64,000 nt of DNA from positions 372,001-436,000 of the forward strand of contig JAGYXB010000687.1 of NCBI GenBank assembly GCA_022495005.1, read 5' to 3'. Below, one piece after another: positions 37,540 to 47,215 of the stretch. A program made the translations under genes and the position numbers. Below the pieces are notes generated by a model, which was not told the origin of the DNA, did no database searches, and worked only from the letters and a program-made list of their open reading frames with translations. Every line of letters begins with the position of its first letter. The stretch's first letter is position 1. This stretch comes from Rhyacophila brunnea (lineage: Eukaryota > Arthropoda > Insecta > Trichoptera > Rhyacophilidae).

Positions 37540-37825
37540 TCTTCTTGGTCGTACTCTCAGGATCGTGACAACTTTATAATATTGCCATCCATTGAGCGAC
37601 CGAGACTTTCCATTCTTCTTGATCTTCGTTTCTCTCACCATTCATTCTGCCCAGTCAGCTCTTTCACTTGATCGCTTCAGCGTGCAGACGCTCTTTCTCT
37701 GCTTTGCCTTCCCCGGAGGCCACCCAAAAGCACCAGTCTCGCCAGGTTGTCCGGTCCGCGCCGGACAATATGTCAAAAAAACTGTAGAAAGCGTCTCATT
37801 CATAATGTCGAGAGCCGTTCCTTAT
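37540..37825 (-). mobile_element. RTE-type LINE, 5'-truncated 3' end
   Basis: Read on the minus strand it aligns with the C-terminal end of the LINE at 42450-43912: ERLST, LQFF, HIVRRGPDNL, RLVLLGGLRG and SDQVKELTG follow in order, with several stops and small indels. The shared 3' untranslated end carries CACGATCCT and CGACCAAGAAGA. Only the last 280 bp or so are present, which is what aborted target-primed reverse transcription leaves. An 85-codon plus-strand frame (37592-37849) is an antisense shadow. Confidence 0.85.
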
Positions 37826-40490
37826 CTGCAGTCTCTGGCCTATTTATAAAATATATAAAATGATGTATGGTTTATTGGCATAATTTTAGATATTTTTAAA
37901 TATTGATAACATACGAATATTTTTTTATTATTATCTAATATGCCTTAGAATAAGCAGGGTTTAATTGAAATTTCAAAACTAATAAACACTATCCACACAT
38001 TACAGTCTTAGTTCAATGAAAACAAATACATTTGACTAATAAAATTTAGTGTGCACACTATTTATGTTGTATCTTAACTGCTTACCCCCCCCCCATCGCC
38101 ACTGGATGATTATAAATACGGCAATGTAGAATTCTGGGTAGCAAAAATTTCAGCTAATGGATTTAAATATAGCCTAATAATAAAAAATATACCAAAGATA
38201 CACAGACTCGAGATAACTGATGAATCGATGGATGAAAAAAAAAGTATTTTTTCCTTTATGGCTTAAGTTAAAATCGGGGTAATATTATCTTTGGATAAAC
38301 ATAGTAAAGAGAAAAATATTGATGCACAAATGAAGAGAGAAAAATCTTTACGTTATTATTTTCCCAGCGGAATACAATATCCCTCATACGGAGGGTGAAA
38401 TTCAATTTCTAGATAGGAGGAATGCGGCCACGACGATATGGCAGTAAATGGCACTAACTCTAGTCTCTGGCTGGCAGGGTTGTCATTTAACTGGTTCGCA
38501 ACGGTCAGATGGAACCGCTTGTTAATTTATGTGATTTTTTTTTAAAATCAATTGTTACCAGACATAAAGAAAGAATAAAATAATGACGTTTTTAATATTA
38601 TTATTACACTGAATGGCTGATATTAATTTAAATAATAATATTTTTTTTGTAAGTATCTATTTTAACTTCCACACCATTATAAATATTCATTCATTCACTC
38701 GTAGAGCGGAACAGTGTCGGTGATGGCATTATCAAAAGCACAGCCACAGTAACACAAAATGATATTGTCAGCACTACGGACTACGGAGGCATCGGGATAG
38801 TCTGAATTCAGGCTAGCACATTTTCATCAGCGTTATAAAGATAAATAATGTAGTCTTATTTTAATTTAAAAAGAGAACAATATTTTCACCAAAAGGGAAT
38901 TGAAGTCATAGTAGCAATCAGGGCGCTGTGATTTACTAATTCATTTATTGAGACCATCATCGTTACATACATCAAAATTTGCAACTAAGGTAATAATTCA
39001 AATCTTGTTAATTTTGGCAACCATCCACCAGTGTAATTTTGAATCAAAGTATTAACAATTAATAGTTACACACGAAACTTTTTATAACCTCTAAAATTAC
39101 TCCATTTTCGTTCTAAGTTGAAGCACTAATGGTAAGCTTTATTGACCAAAGTTTGGTGACACATCTTATCGATGATTAGTTTTAGACATTAAATTTGCAT
39201 TTGCATTGAAAAGATTTAAAAAGCAATACGATGTTGGTAAATTTGTTACATATTGGTTCTGTAATGCATGTGTATTTGAATGAAATAGTTTTTGATAATT
39301 AATGCATTGGACGATATAATTAATATTAATTGAATATAATTTAATTCATTTCGTTACCGCAATACTACAACTAGATAACTTGATTTCCACTGTTTTTGAG
39401 ATAGCTATTGAATATGATTCTACATTTCATTCTCTACAAAATGATAAAATTAGGTACCTGAGTCAGAAGTTAATGGCAACTGTATTAACTTTGTGTTTGA
39501 AAATATAAGATAACTTATAACCATAAATGCATTAAATAAATAAAATAATATATCAACAATATTTTTTCATACAATTGAACATTATTTAATTGTTTTTAAA
39601 TGAGACAAGCACAATTTTTCATTTTTATTTTAAATAATAATTATAACCCAGGTTTATATTAATCAAGTAAAATTTAAATTTCATTTTCCCAGCAATGACC
39701 AAATCAGAGTTATCTAGTTATACTATTGAGGTGACGATTTCAATTATTAAATTGCCACAACGTAGTTTTCTACCTAGGGAATGCAAACTCAATTAATTTA
39801 ATTTTCTCTGTCAAACAAAGTGAAAATGCAATTATATGAATGCATATTTATTAAAATTACCATGTTTTTAAAATAAATTGTATATATATTTAAATTTCAA
39901 AGTATTGACAAAATTTATTGATAATTCGATAGTAAAGGAGCATCTCTACATGCTGTTTGGCTTTGTTTAGAGATAAACGAATTACTTTTTTGCAAAAAGG
40001 CAACGAAACTAGACACCTAACACAATATTGAAATACCTCTTCTTACTTCACAGCAATTTCTATACAATACACATTGTTATGCAAATTTAATACGACATGC
40101 ATTGCTAAGTGTTTTGTTTGAAACACAAGTAAACACTATCTACTTGTTATTCAAAAATTGCACATAAACATTTATGCAATATGCAGTATTATGGCAAGAG
40201 TATAAAACATACAAGTGCACTGACGTTAAATTTGAGTTTATTTGACTGGATGGTTGAAATACCTAATATGCATTTTTATTAATTTCATATAAATATTATA
40301 AAAGTTTTATGAATGAGACAATTACTATGTAAATGGTTACTTTTAATTCTAATTGATTGATTGAGTATTGTAATTATCTATAGAAATTGACATAAGGGAT
40401 CCGGATTACGCCTTACGGTATCGTTGGGATCTATGTAAACTGATTAAGATAAGGATTTGAGTTTCTTATTGTTTATAATTAATACTGACA
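37826..40490. other. AT-rich DNA; isolated hAT-like terminus at about 38088-38106
   Basis: CCCCCCCCATCGCCACTG at about 38088-38106 would be the right end of a CAGTGGCG-type hAT element, but no partner left end was found nearby. A moderately GC-richer patch lies at about 38380-38510. No genes seen. Confidence 0.35.
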
Positions 40491-40492
40491 TT

Positions 40493-40800
40493 AATACTTT
40501 GGACGCTGAAGACGGACATGCGCGTAATGACCAGGCGGCCGATCGATGTAATTAACGTGCATTTTAAAGGTGCTAATTAAAAACTCATTATATAGTCAGC
40601 AGCGAATGACTTAATATATTAATAATACTGAATTGTTTGTGTGTAGTTAATGAGTTTCCTCATGAACTTAGAATGAGTTAACTCATTCGCTGCTGACTAG
40701 ATAATGGTATTTTAATTACCTCCTTTAAAATGCACGTTAATTACATCGATCGGCTGCCTGGTCATTACGCGCCAGGTGCGTCTTCAGGGTCTAAAGTATT
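40493..40800. mobile_element. Long foldback MITE (308 bp, arms about 118 bp)
   Basis: The left arm (40493-40610) reads AATACTTTGGACGCTGAAGA, GCGCGTAATGACCAGGCGGC, CGATCGATGTAATTAACGTG, CATTTTAAAGG and AGTCAGCAGCGAATGA. The right arm (about 40680-40800) is its inverse complement with few differences. The loop is about 70 bp. TTAA occurs immediately outside both ends (40491-40494 overlapping the left tip, 40801-40804), which would fit piggyBac-type TTAA targeting but is weak evidence in AT-rich DNA. Non-coding; strong hairpin potential if transcribed. Confidence 0.88.
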
Positions 40801-40971
40801 TTAATATATTTTAAAGTGTAGGATGATGAAAGTTTTGTAAAATTCTATGGTATTTTAGCGGATTTCTATATTATTAACCACGATTATATAATATGTAGTC
40901 TTGGCCGTAGAACTGAATTGCGAATTACTACGGTAGTGATAGTTATTAATTATCTTATGCAGTAAGTTGTA

Positions 40972-41140
40972 AAAGCACATTTGAAAGCATGGTGACCTCA
41001 GTTTTGAGTAACTGGTCCTGAGACATTCCCAGTTATAAATGCAGATGATTTACATCAAAATTATTATCCCGTGATACAGCCAATGAAGACCGCGTATGGT
41101 GCGGGACGGGTGTGGTGTGGTAAGCCACTAACTTCAATGT
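40972..41140 (+). repeat. Old dispersed repeat (R5), copy 2, uninterrupted
   Basis: Continuous match to the split copy at 11648-12540. Shared order is AAAGCACATTTGA, GAGTAACT, TTCCCAGT, GTGATAC, GTATGGTGCGGGA and GCCACTAACTTCAA. This copy has no MITE at the position where copy 1 carries one, so it approximates the empty site. Class unknown. Confidence 0.7.
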
Positions 41141-41610
41141 TTGCAATAAATGAAAATTTTCGATTTGCAATTATTTCGTTAAAATTAAAACTATTATTTA
41201 TTTCAATATGTAAAAATCATCATTTTTCACTTATAGTCAGGCATCACTGGCTGACTATAAATGGGTCTCGATATCAAGTGTCGTCAAATGCCGACAAATA
41301 AAACGCGGGTAAAAGCGAATTATATAGAATAGGACAATAATTTCTGGACTAAGAATTTTACATGTTATACCTACAACACATAGTAAAAAATTATCAACAG
41401 TTTGAAACTAAATTAAATTTAGACCAAATAAACAAGTTAACAGTTTTAATAATGGCTTTATATTTTTACTTTATTTATTATTATATAGGTAAGTAGTTTC
41501 TCCAGAGTTATCAATATTAGTTCTTTCGTATATATATATATATATCAATTCAAAAATTAATTGTAAGATTAAGAAACTAGTCATAACTATTTTGAGGAGT
41601 AGAAACTTTA
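41141..41610. other. AT-rich spacer with a (TA)n run near 41.53 kb
   Basis: A short TA microsatellite at about 41528-41545; otherwise nothing. Confidence 0.5.
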
Positions 41611-41855
41611 GATGGCCGCGCAGCTTAAGCGTCAAGCTATAGCGTCGTGGGCTCCAGGTTCGAATTCTGGATCTGGCAAGTACACATATTGTTTTTCAAT
41701 TTTTGTATGAGTCAGAGTAAGGACCTAATAGGTTGAGCAAGTGGCTGACATCCATTTCTCGTAAAAACAAAATATGTCAATACAAACCTCCACCCTGTGG
41801 AGGCCCATATGATCCTATGAGGATCGGACATGGTCGAAAGAAAAAGAATAAATAA
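41611..41855 (+). mobile_element. SINE-A, near full length
   Basis: Starts with a tRNA-like head: GATGGCCGCGCAGCTTAAGC (box A, Ser/Leu-tRNA type) and GGTTCGAATTC (box B, near 41660), ending CTGGCAAG. The body follows with TGAGTCAGAGTAAGGACCTA, ATAGGTTGAGCAAGTGGCTG, ACATCCATTTCTCG, CCTCCACCCTGTGGAGGCC, CATATGATCC and GGACATGGTCGAAAG, then an A-rich tail. RNA polymerase III promoter boxes are intact enough to be recognised. Confidence 0.88.
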
Positions 41856-41891
41856 GAATGTCTACCGATAGTTGAGCAATGCGCAATATAA

Positions 41892-42072
41892 CAATATTAA
41901 ACATACATAATTTTGAAAACTCTTCAGAAAAAATATGTTTTGCCAATAAAAAAAACCTTTTTGAAAAAAGTAAGACACAGGAATCGAACCTGCATCTCTC
42001 AGGTTTCGCGTCCACGCACATAGACCACTATGCTAAAGGTACCATACTTAATTACGACAGATTTTAACTAAT
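41892..42072 (-). mobile_element. SINE-B, left member of an inverted pair
   Basis: Minus strand: TAGCATAGTGG (box A) and GGTTCGATTCC (box B) spaced about 33 bp apart in a tRNA-like head, then TGTGTCTTACTTTTTTC, a body with GTTTTGCC..., AGAGTTTTCAAAATTATGTA and TGTTTAATA. It matches the plus-strand copy at 42131-42365, except that the far 3' tail is missing. Confidence 0.88.
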
Positions 42073-42130
42073 GGCTCTTATAATACTCTCTGAAGCGCTT
42101 TCTAAATTGAGCTATTATTGGCTATCAGTT

Positions 42131-42365
42131 TGTTAGTTAAAATTTGTCGTAATTAAGTATAATACCTTTATTATAGTGTTCTATGTGCATGGGAGCGAAA
42201 CCCGAGAGATGCAGGTTCGATTCCTGCAGGGTGTCTTACTTTTTTCAAAAATATATTTTCTATTGGTTATATTATTATATTTTCTCAGAAGTGTTTTCAA
42301 AAGTATGTATGTTCAATAATTTGAATGGTACATTCTTAAATCTTGTGAATTATTCGTTGAATAAA
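42131..42365 (+). mobile_element. SINE-B, right member of the inverted pair, full-length 3' tail
   Basis: The head begins TTAGTTAAAATTTGTCGTAA and includes GAGAGATGCAGGTTCGATTC (box B), CTGCAGGGTGTCTTACTTTT, a body with GTGTTTTCAAAAGTATGTAT and a 3' end CTTGTGAATTATTCGTTGAA then T and A7. The same tail occurs at 29240, 44830 and 58325, so it defines the family. The 58-bp spacer to the left copy makes a hairpin-prone inverted repeat of about 180-bp arms. It abuts the LINE fragment that follows. Confidence 0.9.
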
Positions 42366-42449
42366 AAAAGTAAATAATTAATAACAATATTATTTGTTGA
42401 GTATCGTGTTAATTACCACATTACGCTTAGGAAATATTGGCCAAATTTT

Positions 42450-43912
42450 AATAATATACTTGGGATACATTTTGTTTCAATTGATCAACATGATCTGGAT
42501 AAGTGGTGTATGGCCCAAGGACTGGACAGAGTCAATTTTGATCCCCCTGCACAAAAAAGGTTCCTCACGTAAATGTGAAAACTATCGAACAATCTCACTT
42601 ATTCCACATGCAAGTAAGATCTTATTACATATAATCAGCAGGCGTCTGAAGCATTTCATCGACCGACAAATACCCAAGGAACAAGCAGGTTTTGTTATGG
42701 GGAAGGGAACTCGAGAGCAAATTCTGAACATCAGACAACTAATTGAAAAATGCAGAGAGTTTAATACCCCTATGATATTATGCTTTATTGACTACCAGAA
42801 GGCATTTGACTGCGTAAAATGGAACTGTATGTGGAAGGTACTTCTAGAAATGGGAGTTCTATCACACCTTACCTTACCTGTCTCATCAAAAACTTATGTA
42901 ACAATAGCCACACAAAGGTGAGAGTAAATAGTGCGTTTTCTGAGAGTTTCCGAATCGAGAAGGGAGTTCGTCAGGGATGTGTTTTATCTCCCCAGTTATT
43001 CAATATATATGGAGAGCAAATAATGCCAAGAGCCCTAGATCATTGGCAAGGCGGAATAACAATTGGTGGCCAGAAAATAAATAACTTAAGATTCGCAGAT
43101 GATACCACACTAATCGCTGCTGATGAAAGGGAACTCTCAGAGCTGCTACACCGGGTAGAGGAAGAGAGTCGCAAATACGGCCTCCGTATTAATAGGAATA
43201 AAACCAAGTTAATGGTTATTGATCGGGCCAACCTTCTACCAACACGAAGTACACTCCAAAACCTCGAAACAGTCGACGAGTTTGTATATCTTGGATCCAC
43301 CATCAGTGGAAAGGGCGGATGCGAAGCGGAAATAAGAAGGCGCACACAAATTGCAAAAAGTGCGATGACACGCCTTACCACTATATGGAAGGATCGGGGA
43401 ATTTCGATTGCCACAAAAATGATGCTTGTGCAAACATTAGTGTTCTCGATATTCCTATACGGAGTCGAGTCGTGGACCCTGAAGGCAAGAGAACGGAAGG
43501 CAATTGATGCCTTTGAGATGTGGTGTTGGCGCCGAATGCTTCGCATTTCTTGGACGGAGCACAGGACGAACCAGTCAATCATCCAGGGACTGAAGATAAA
43601 GGAACGGCTCTCGACGATATGTCTGAGAAGAATTCTGCAGTTTTTTGGACATATTGTCAGGCGCGGACCGGACAACCTGGAGAGACTGGTAGTTTTGGGT
43701 AGCCTCCAGGGAAGGCGAAGCAAAGGAAGAGCGTCTGCGTGATGGAGCGACCAAGTGAAAGAGCTGACTGGTGGGGGGGGGGCACCATCCATTCTGCCCT
43801 GAGAGAAGCGGAAGATCGAGAAGGATGGAAAGTTTTGGTCGCTCAAAGTATGGCGAAATTTAAATGTGGTCACGATCCTCAGCCATGAGTGCACGACCAA
43901 GAAGAAGAAGTA
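42450..43912 (+). mobile_element. RTE-clade non-LTR retrotransposon, 5'-truncated, inactivated
   Basis: Contains the fingers, palm, thumb and C-terminal part of an RTE-type reverse transcriptase and a short 3' end (CACGATCCTCAGCCATGAGT, then CACGACCAAGAAGAAGAAG). The endonuclease domain and everything upstream of the QLINMIW region are missing, so the insertion is 5'-truncated; it sits about 85 bp after a SINE-B tail. A related 3' fragment is at 37540-37825 on the other strand. The order and wording of the C-terminal part resemble RTE proteins of Lepidoptera. Confidence 0.92.
42478..43780 (+). pseudogene. RTE-type reverse transcriptase pseudogene (frameshifts and stop)
   Basis: The enzyme would copy LINE RNA into DNA at a nicked target. 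The first frame (to 42921) holds GVWPKDWTESILIPLHKKGS, an ENYRTISLI block and palm motif A FIDYQKAFD (42784-42810). The second frame (useful from about 42890) holds VRQGCVLSPQLFN (motif B), the catalytic FADDT (from 43092), a KTKLMV block, YLGSTISG, and the family-typical tail WTLKARERKAIDAFEMWCWR followed by RRILQFFGHIVRR. The frame changes at about 42866-42890 inside a CCTTACCTTACC slippage-prone stretch. A TGA replaces an expected Arg codon at 43740. A run of ten G near 43775 breaks the frame again. It cannot make a functional enzyme. Antisense open frames over this region (such as 43040-43900) are shadows. Confidence 0.92.
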
Positions 43913-44635
43913 ACATATAAAATATGACGTTAAATTTCATTAGATAATACTATTACTGAATACATTTCACAATAATATATTCTATGTAACATGTAAACCT
44001 CTATGCTATATTTTTATTTAGAAAATCCATAAAAGTGCGATGGAACAAGTTTGTAGTGAGTTACAAAATTTTATAAAGATGATCTTATCATGTTATCCAA
44101 TATCGTCAGCCACCATGGATAGTTTAACCCCGAAGGGTAAAACTTGCAAAGGTTTCGACAGGAACTTCTTACCAAAAACTAAACAACCACCTCTCTTGCT
44201 GTAACAAAATACCGGACAGTATGTACCTACTTACTTTGCTACGTATAAACTTAGCGTTAGATAAACAGGGCTAGATGGAGATTATTTCAACCATAATATT
44301 CAATAAAACTTATGTTGCAAAACATCATTTCACTATCTAACATCAGATTTACTAATAAATGCAGTGGTTAATAACTTTAACATAATACCAGCAATTATTT
44401 ATATATAACGCAAAATTTGAGAAAATCTATTCTCTATTTCCGGATTTTAGACTACCTCCGTGATTATTATAAAACAAAAGTAAGTTTACTTTTATTTAAA
44501 TTTAATACTAAATCATTTGTCGGTTAGTAATTAAGGTAGTTAATATTCCTTAATTTAATACACGAAAACCGATAGTCAATAATAGCGCAATTTGATAAGC
44601 ATTTCATGTATAATCTACTAGTTGAAATTGTCGTA
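43913..44635. other. AT-rich spacer, nothing recognised
   Basis: No frames or repeats of note. Confidence 0.4.
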
Positions 44636-44870
44636 ATTAGATAGGAGGCTCGTAGCATAATTAGTTAATCTACAGTTGGCGTGATACCAGTGGTTATATG
44701 GTTCAAATCTCGTCAAGCATCGTATTTTTTTTCAAATATAATATTTTTCTAGTGAGTATATAATATTATATCTGTGGTGTTTTCAAGTTATGTATGTTCA
44801 ATATGTGAAATGTTTCATTCTCAAAATCTTGTGAATTATTCGTTGTATAAAAATAAATAAATAAATTTTG
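44636..44870 (+). mobile_element. SINE-B copy, diverged head
   Basis: Head with GTAGCATAATTAG (box A) and GGTTCAAATCTC (box B), T-rich junction, body with GTGTTTTCAAGTTATGTATG and TTCAATATGTGAAATG, and tail TTGTGAATTATTCGTTGTAT followed by an AAATA-type tail. More diverged than the 42.1-kb copy. Confidence 0.82.
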
Positions 44871-44995
44871 TATTAAATTTTATGATCTTCCAAAAATGTA
44901 CAAAAAAATCTGTGTAAAATAAATATTTTTAATTATAAGAGTTTGAATTTTTCATTTAGCTCCCTGTACATTGAAAAAATGTAATAGTGTATTGT

Positions 44996-45022
44996 ATGAC
45001 TTTACTTTACTTTACTTTACTG
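44996..45022. repeat. (TTTAC)n microsatellite
   Basis: Four to five perfect TTTAC units. Confidence 0.9.
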
Positions 45023-45190
45023 TTCAATTGTTTGGATTAATAAAACAAATGCAAAACTTTGTAAATCTGTATAGGTAAATAAATATATTATTTAAATTGT
45101 TAATTTTTAACGAAACATAAATAGATCGAAGGCAAAAAAAATATTATTTGCTCATTAGGATAATAAAATATAATATCTCCGTTTGCGCAT

Positions 45191-45426
45191 CCCCGACCAT
45201 GTCCGATCCTAATAGGATCATATGGGTCTCCACAGAGTAGAGGTTTGTATTAACAGATTTTATTTTTACGAGAAATGGATGTCAGCCACTTGCTCAACCT
45301 ATTAGGTCAATACCCTGACTTACACACAAATTGAAAAACAATATGTGTACTTGCCAGACCCAGGATTTGAACCTGGGACCCACGGCGTGATAGTCCAACG
45401 CTTAATCCGCGCGGCCACCGTGGGTG
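45191..45426 (-). mobile_element. SINE-A, full length with 7-bp TSD
   Basis: Best-preserved copy. On the minus strand the head begins CACCCACGGTGGCCGCGCGG, then ATTAAGCGTTGGACTATCAC, and CCCAGGTTCAAATCCTGGGT as box B stem-loop, then CTGGCAAGTACACATATTG and the family body, ending GATCGGACATGGTCGGGG. The direct repeats TGCGCAT (45184-45190 and 45427-45433) flank it. The TGGCCGCGCGG...TTAAG head corresponds to the box A and D-arm of Ser/Leu-type tRNAs. Confidence 0.92.
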
Positions 45427-45433
45427 TGCGCAT

Positions 45434-45880
45434 AGTACGATAATAACATGTTTTGTCTTGCTGTATGGCATTGAAAGAAACATGGATTACATAATATTAT
45501 TATATGTACAAAGAAATAAGCAAAATGACTTTCATCTTTTAAGCTTTGAGTGTATATGTGTATACTTAAATTATCAAACATAAGAATACAATAAAGATCA
45601 AGAATCTATAATATATTGAATGTATGCTGACAAATGATACCTCCATATATCTAAGGACTTGGTTTCAAGCGTACAGTATCATTGATCTAGGCGGCATTCT
45701 CAGAGTTAGAGATTGCTTTCATGACTGCTTTTTATCATGGTAGTTGAAGAAGAAGAAGAAGTTTTTTCTCTCTCAACAGAATACTCAGCTCCGACTCTGT
45801 ATGGCGAGTATACGCGTATATAATAATACAGTACGCATAAGAGATTTTAACCCTTTGTGTTGTAAATAAAATATGATACA
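45434..45880. other. AT-rich DNA; (GAA)n run near 45.75 kb
   Basis: GAAGAAGAAGAAGAAG at about 45746-45762; otherwise nothing. Confidence 0.45.
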
Positions 45881-46170
45881 CGCTACATCGGGAGGCGGGT
45901 AACATTAATCATGTGGCCTCTCAATGGTTGAATCTGCTCTCTCTTCGTTCAACCCCACCCCCAACCCCTATCAACCTCCCTGAATATATTCATAGCGAAA
46001 ATTCCGCGCCGTGTAGTGTAAAGCGCTTTCACGAAACATAACACCTGTACACGCACGTGATTGATTTTCACTATATCCGTGTAAAAAAGAGATCCGAATT
46101 TGGAAAGTTATGGACCTTTTTTGTGTTACAGAGTAATACTTGTCTATACGATACCCGGATGGCAAGGCAT
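45881..46170. other. GC-richer island, candidate regulatory element
   Basis: Less AT-rich than flanks, with a C-rich tract (CCCCACCCCCAACCCC), ATTCCGCGCCG, GCACGTGATTGATTTTCAC (E-box next to a PBC/Hox-like TGATTGAT). The minus strand is open for 64 codons (45971-46165) but the product has no recognisable domain. Coding is not supported. Confidence 0.3.
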
Positions 46171-47089
46171 TGAGTGAATACTTCTTATTGATTGCATGTG
46201 ATATATCAATTCAACAAAGATAACATTATAATACTTAGAAATATTATGTTTACAATACTCATAACATAAACATCATCAGCTTGGATGAATGAAGTTGATT
46301 TTATTCATCTCAGCCATATCCGTTATATTAAGAGCGTACATAAGTGAAACGGCAAATGATTTTCAACACTATGTGGGACGTAATTTCGACCGCGTTGCTA
46401 TTTGGAGAGCGATAGTCGACTTGTGAGCACGTCAATTCGTTTTGTGATGGCGTCGGAGGAATATATTCTTAAACTGTGTAAAGATGACTAAAAAACGTTC
46501 CGCATGTACTTGAAAAAGAAAACATATCAATAAATGTACTATTATATATTAGTAATATAACAAAAAACATAACATTAAATGGACGCATGTTGGATTTTTA
46601 TGACAAATTATATTTAGTTCGGCTCGCGTCATTTGCACAATCCGCGCATCGCTTAGTCACGATCTAATTAGACCATGCCTCAGCTTATACTAATGTAGAA
46701 TTTCGATCTAATAGCTCTAACTTTCAGATCTTTTCTGTATCTTAGATACGACTGAGTAACTATTCCAGTACATACCATTATAGTTTTTAATCAAATTATA
46801 TAGGTACACTCATAATTTTACATATTATTTTAATGACAATTCTATATAACTGAAACCTTTTTTTTGCATCATTTTATTCTATTATTAGTCACCATTTTGT
46901 AATTCGTATTTATAACTAATATTAAGTGGCCTGCGGTAACTTTTAAACTGAGGGACTTCTTTACAAAATTAGTTGTTCTACTTATCAAACCGATAATAAA
47001 TCTGTGGATATAATATACTATATGAATATTTTGGAATAATTTAGAGATGTGTCTCGTCCACAGTATCTATCAAGAAACATAACCATAAT
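46171..47089. other. AT-rich DNA, nothing recognised
   Basis: Small GC-richer stretch near 46375-46460 (GGGACGTAATTTCGACCGCG); no frame. Confidence 0.4.
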
Positions 47090-47215
47090 AAGAAGATAAA
47101 AAGAACTTTTTATATACAACGTTTTAAAATTTTCTGTTGAACCATATTATAAGCTTGACTTGACTAGCTTAAACGATCAACAAAATTTGTACTTGACATG
47201 TCATATTGTAATAAA
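47090..47215 (+). repeat. Dispersed repeat R6, copy 2
   Basis: Same orientation as 23447-23560: AAGATAAAAAGAACTTTTTA, ATATACAACGTTTT, TTCTGTTGAACCATAT, CTTGACTTGACTAG, TTAAACGATCAA. A 62-codon frame overlapping its end (47160-47348) is not supported. Confidence 0.75.

Noticed and set aside
41600..42250. Possible true tRNA genes (good box A and box B)
   Set aside because: Each is followed by a shared SINE body and tail and recurs as dispersed copies, and acceptor-stem pairing is poor.
43040..43900. Long 286-codon minus-strand open frame
   Set aside because: It is the antisense of the RTE reverse transcriptase and has no independent domain; the plus strand shows clear RT motifs.
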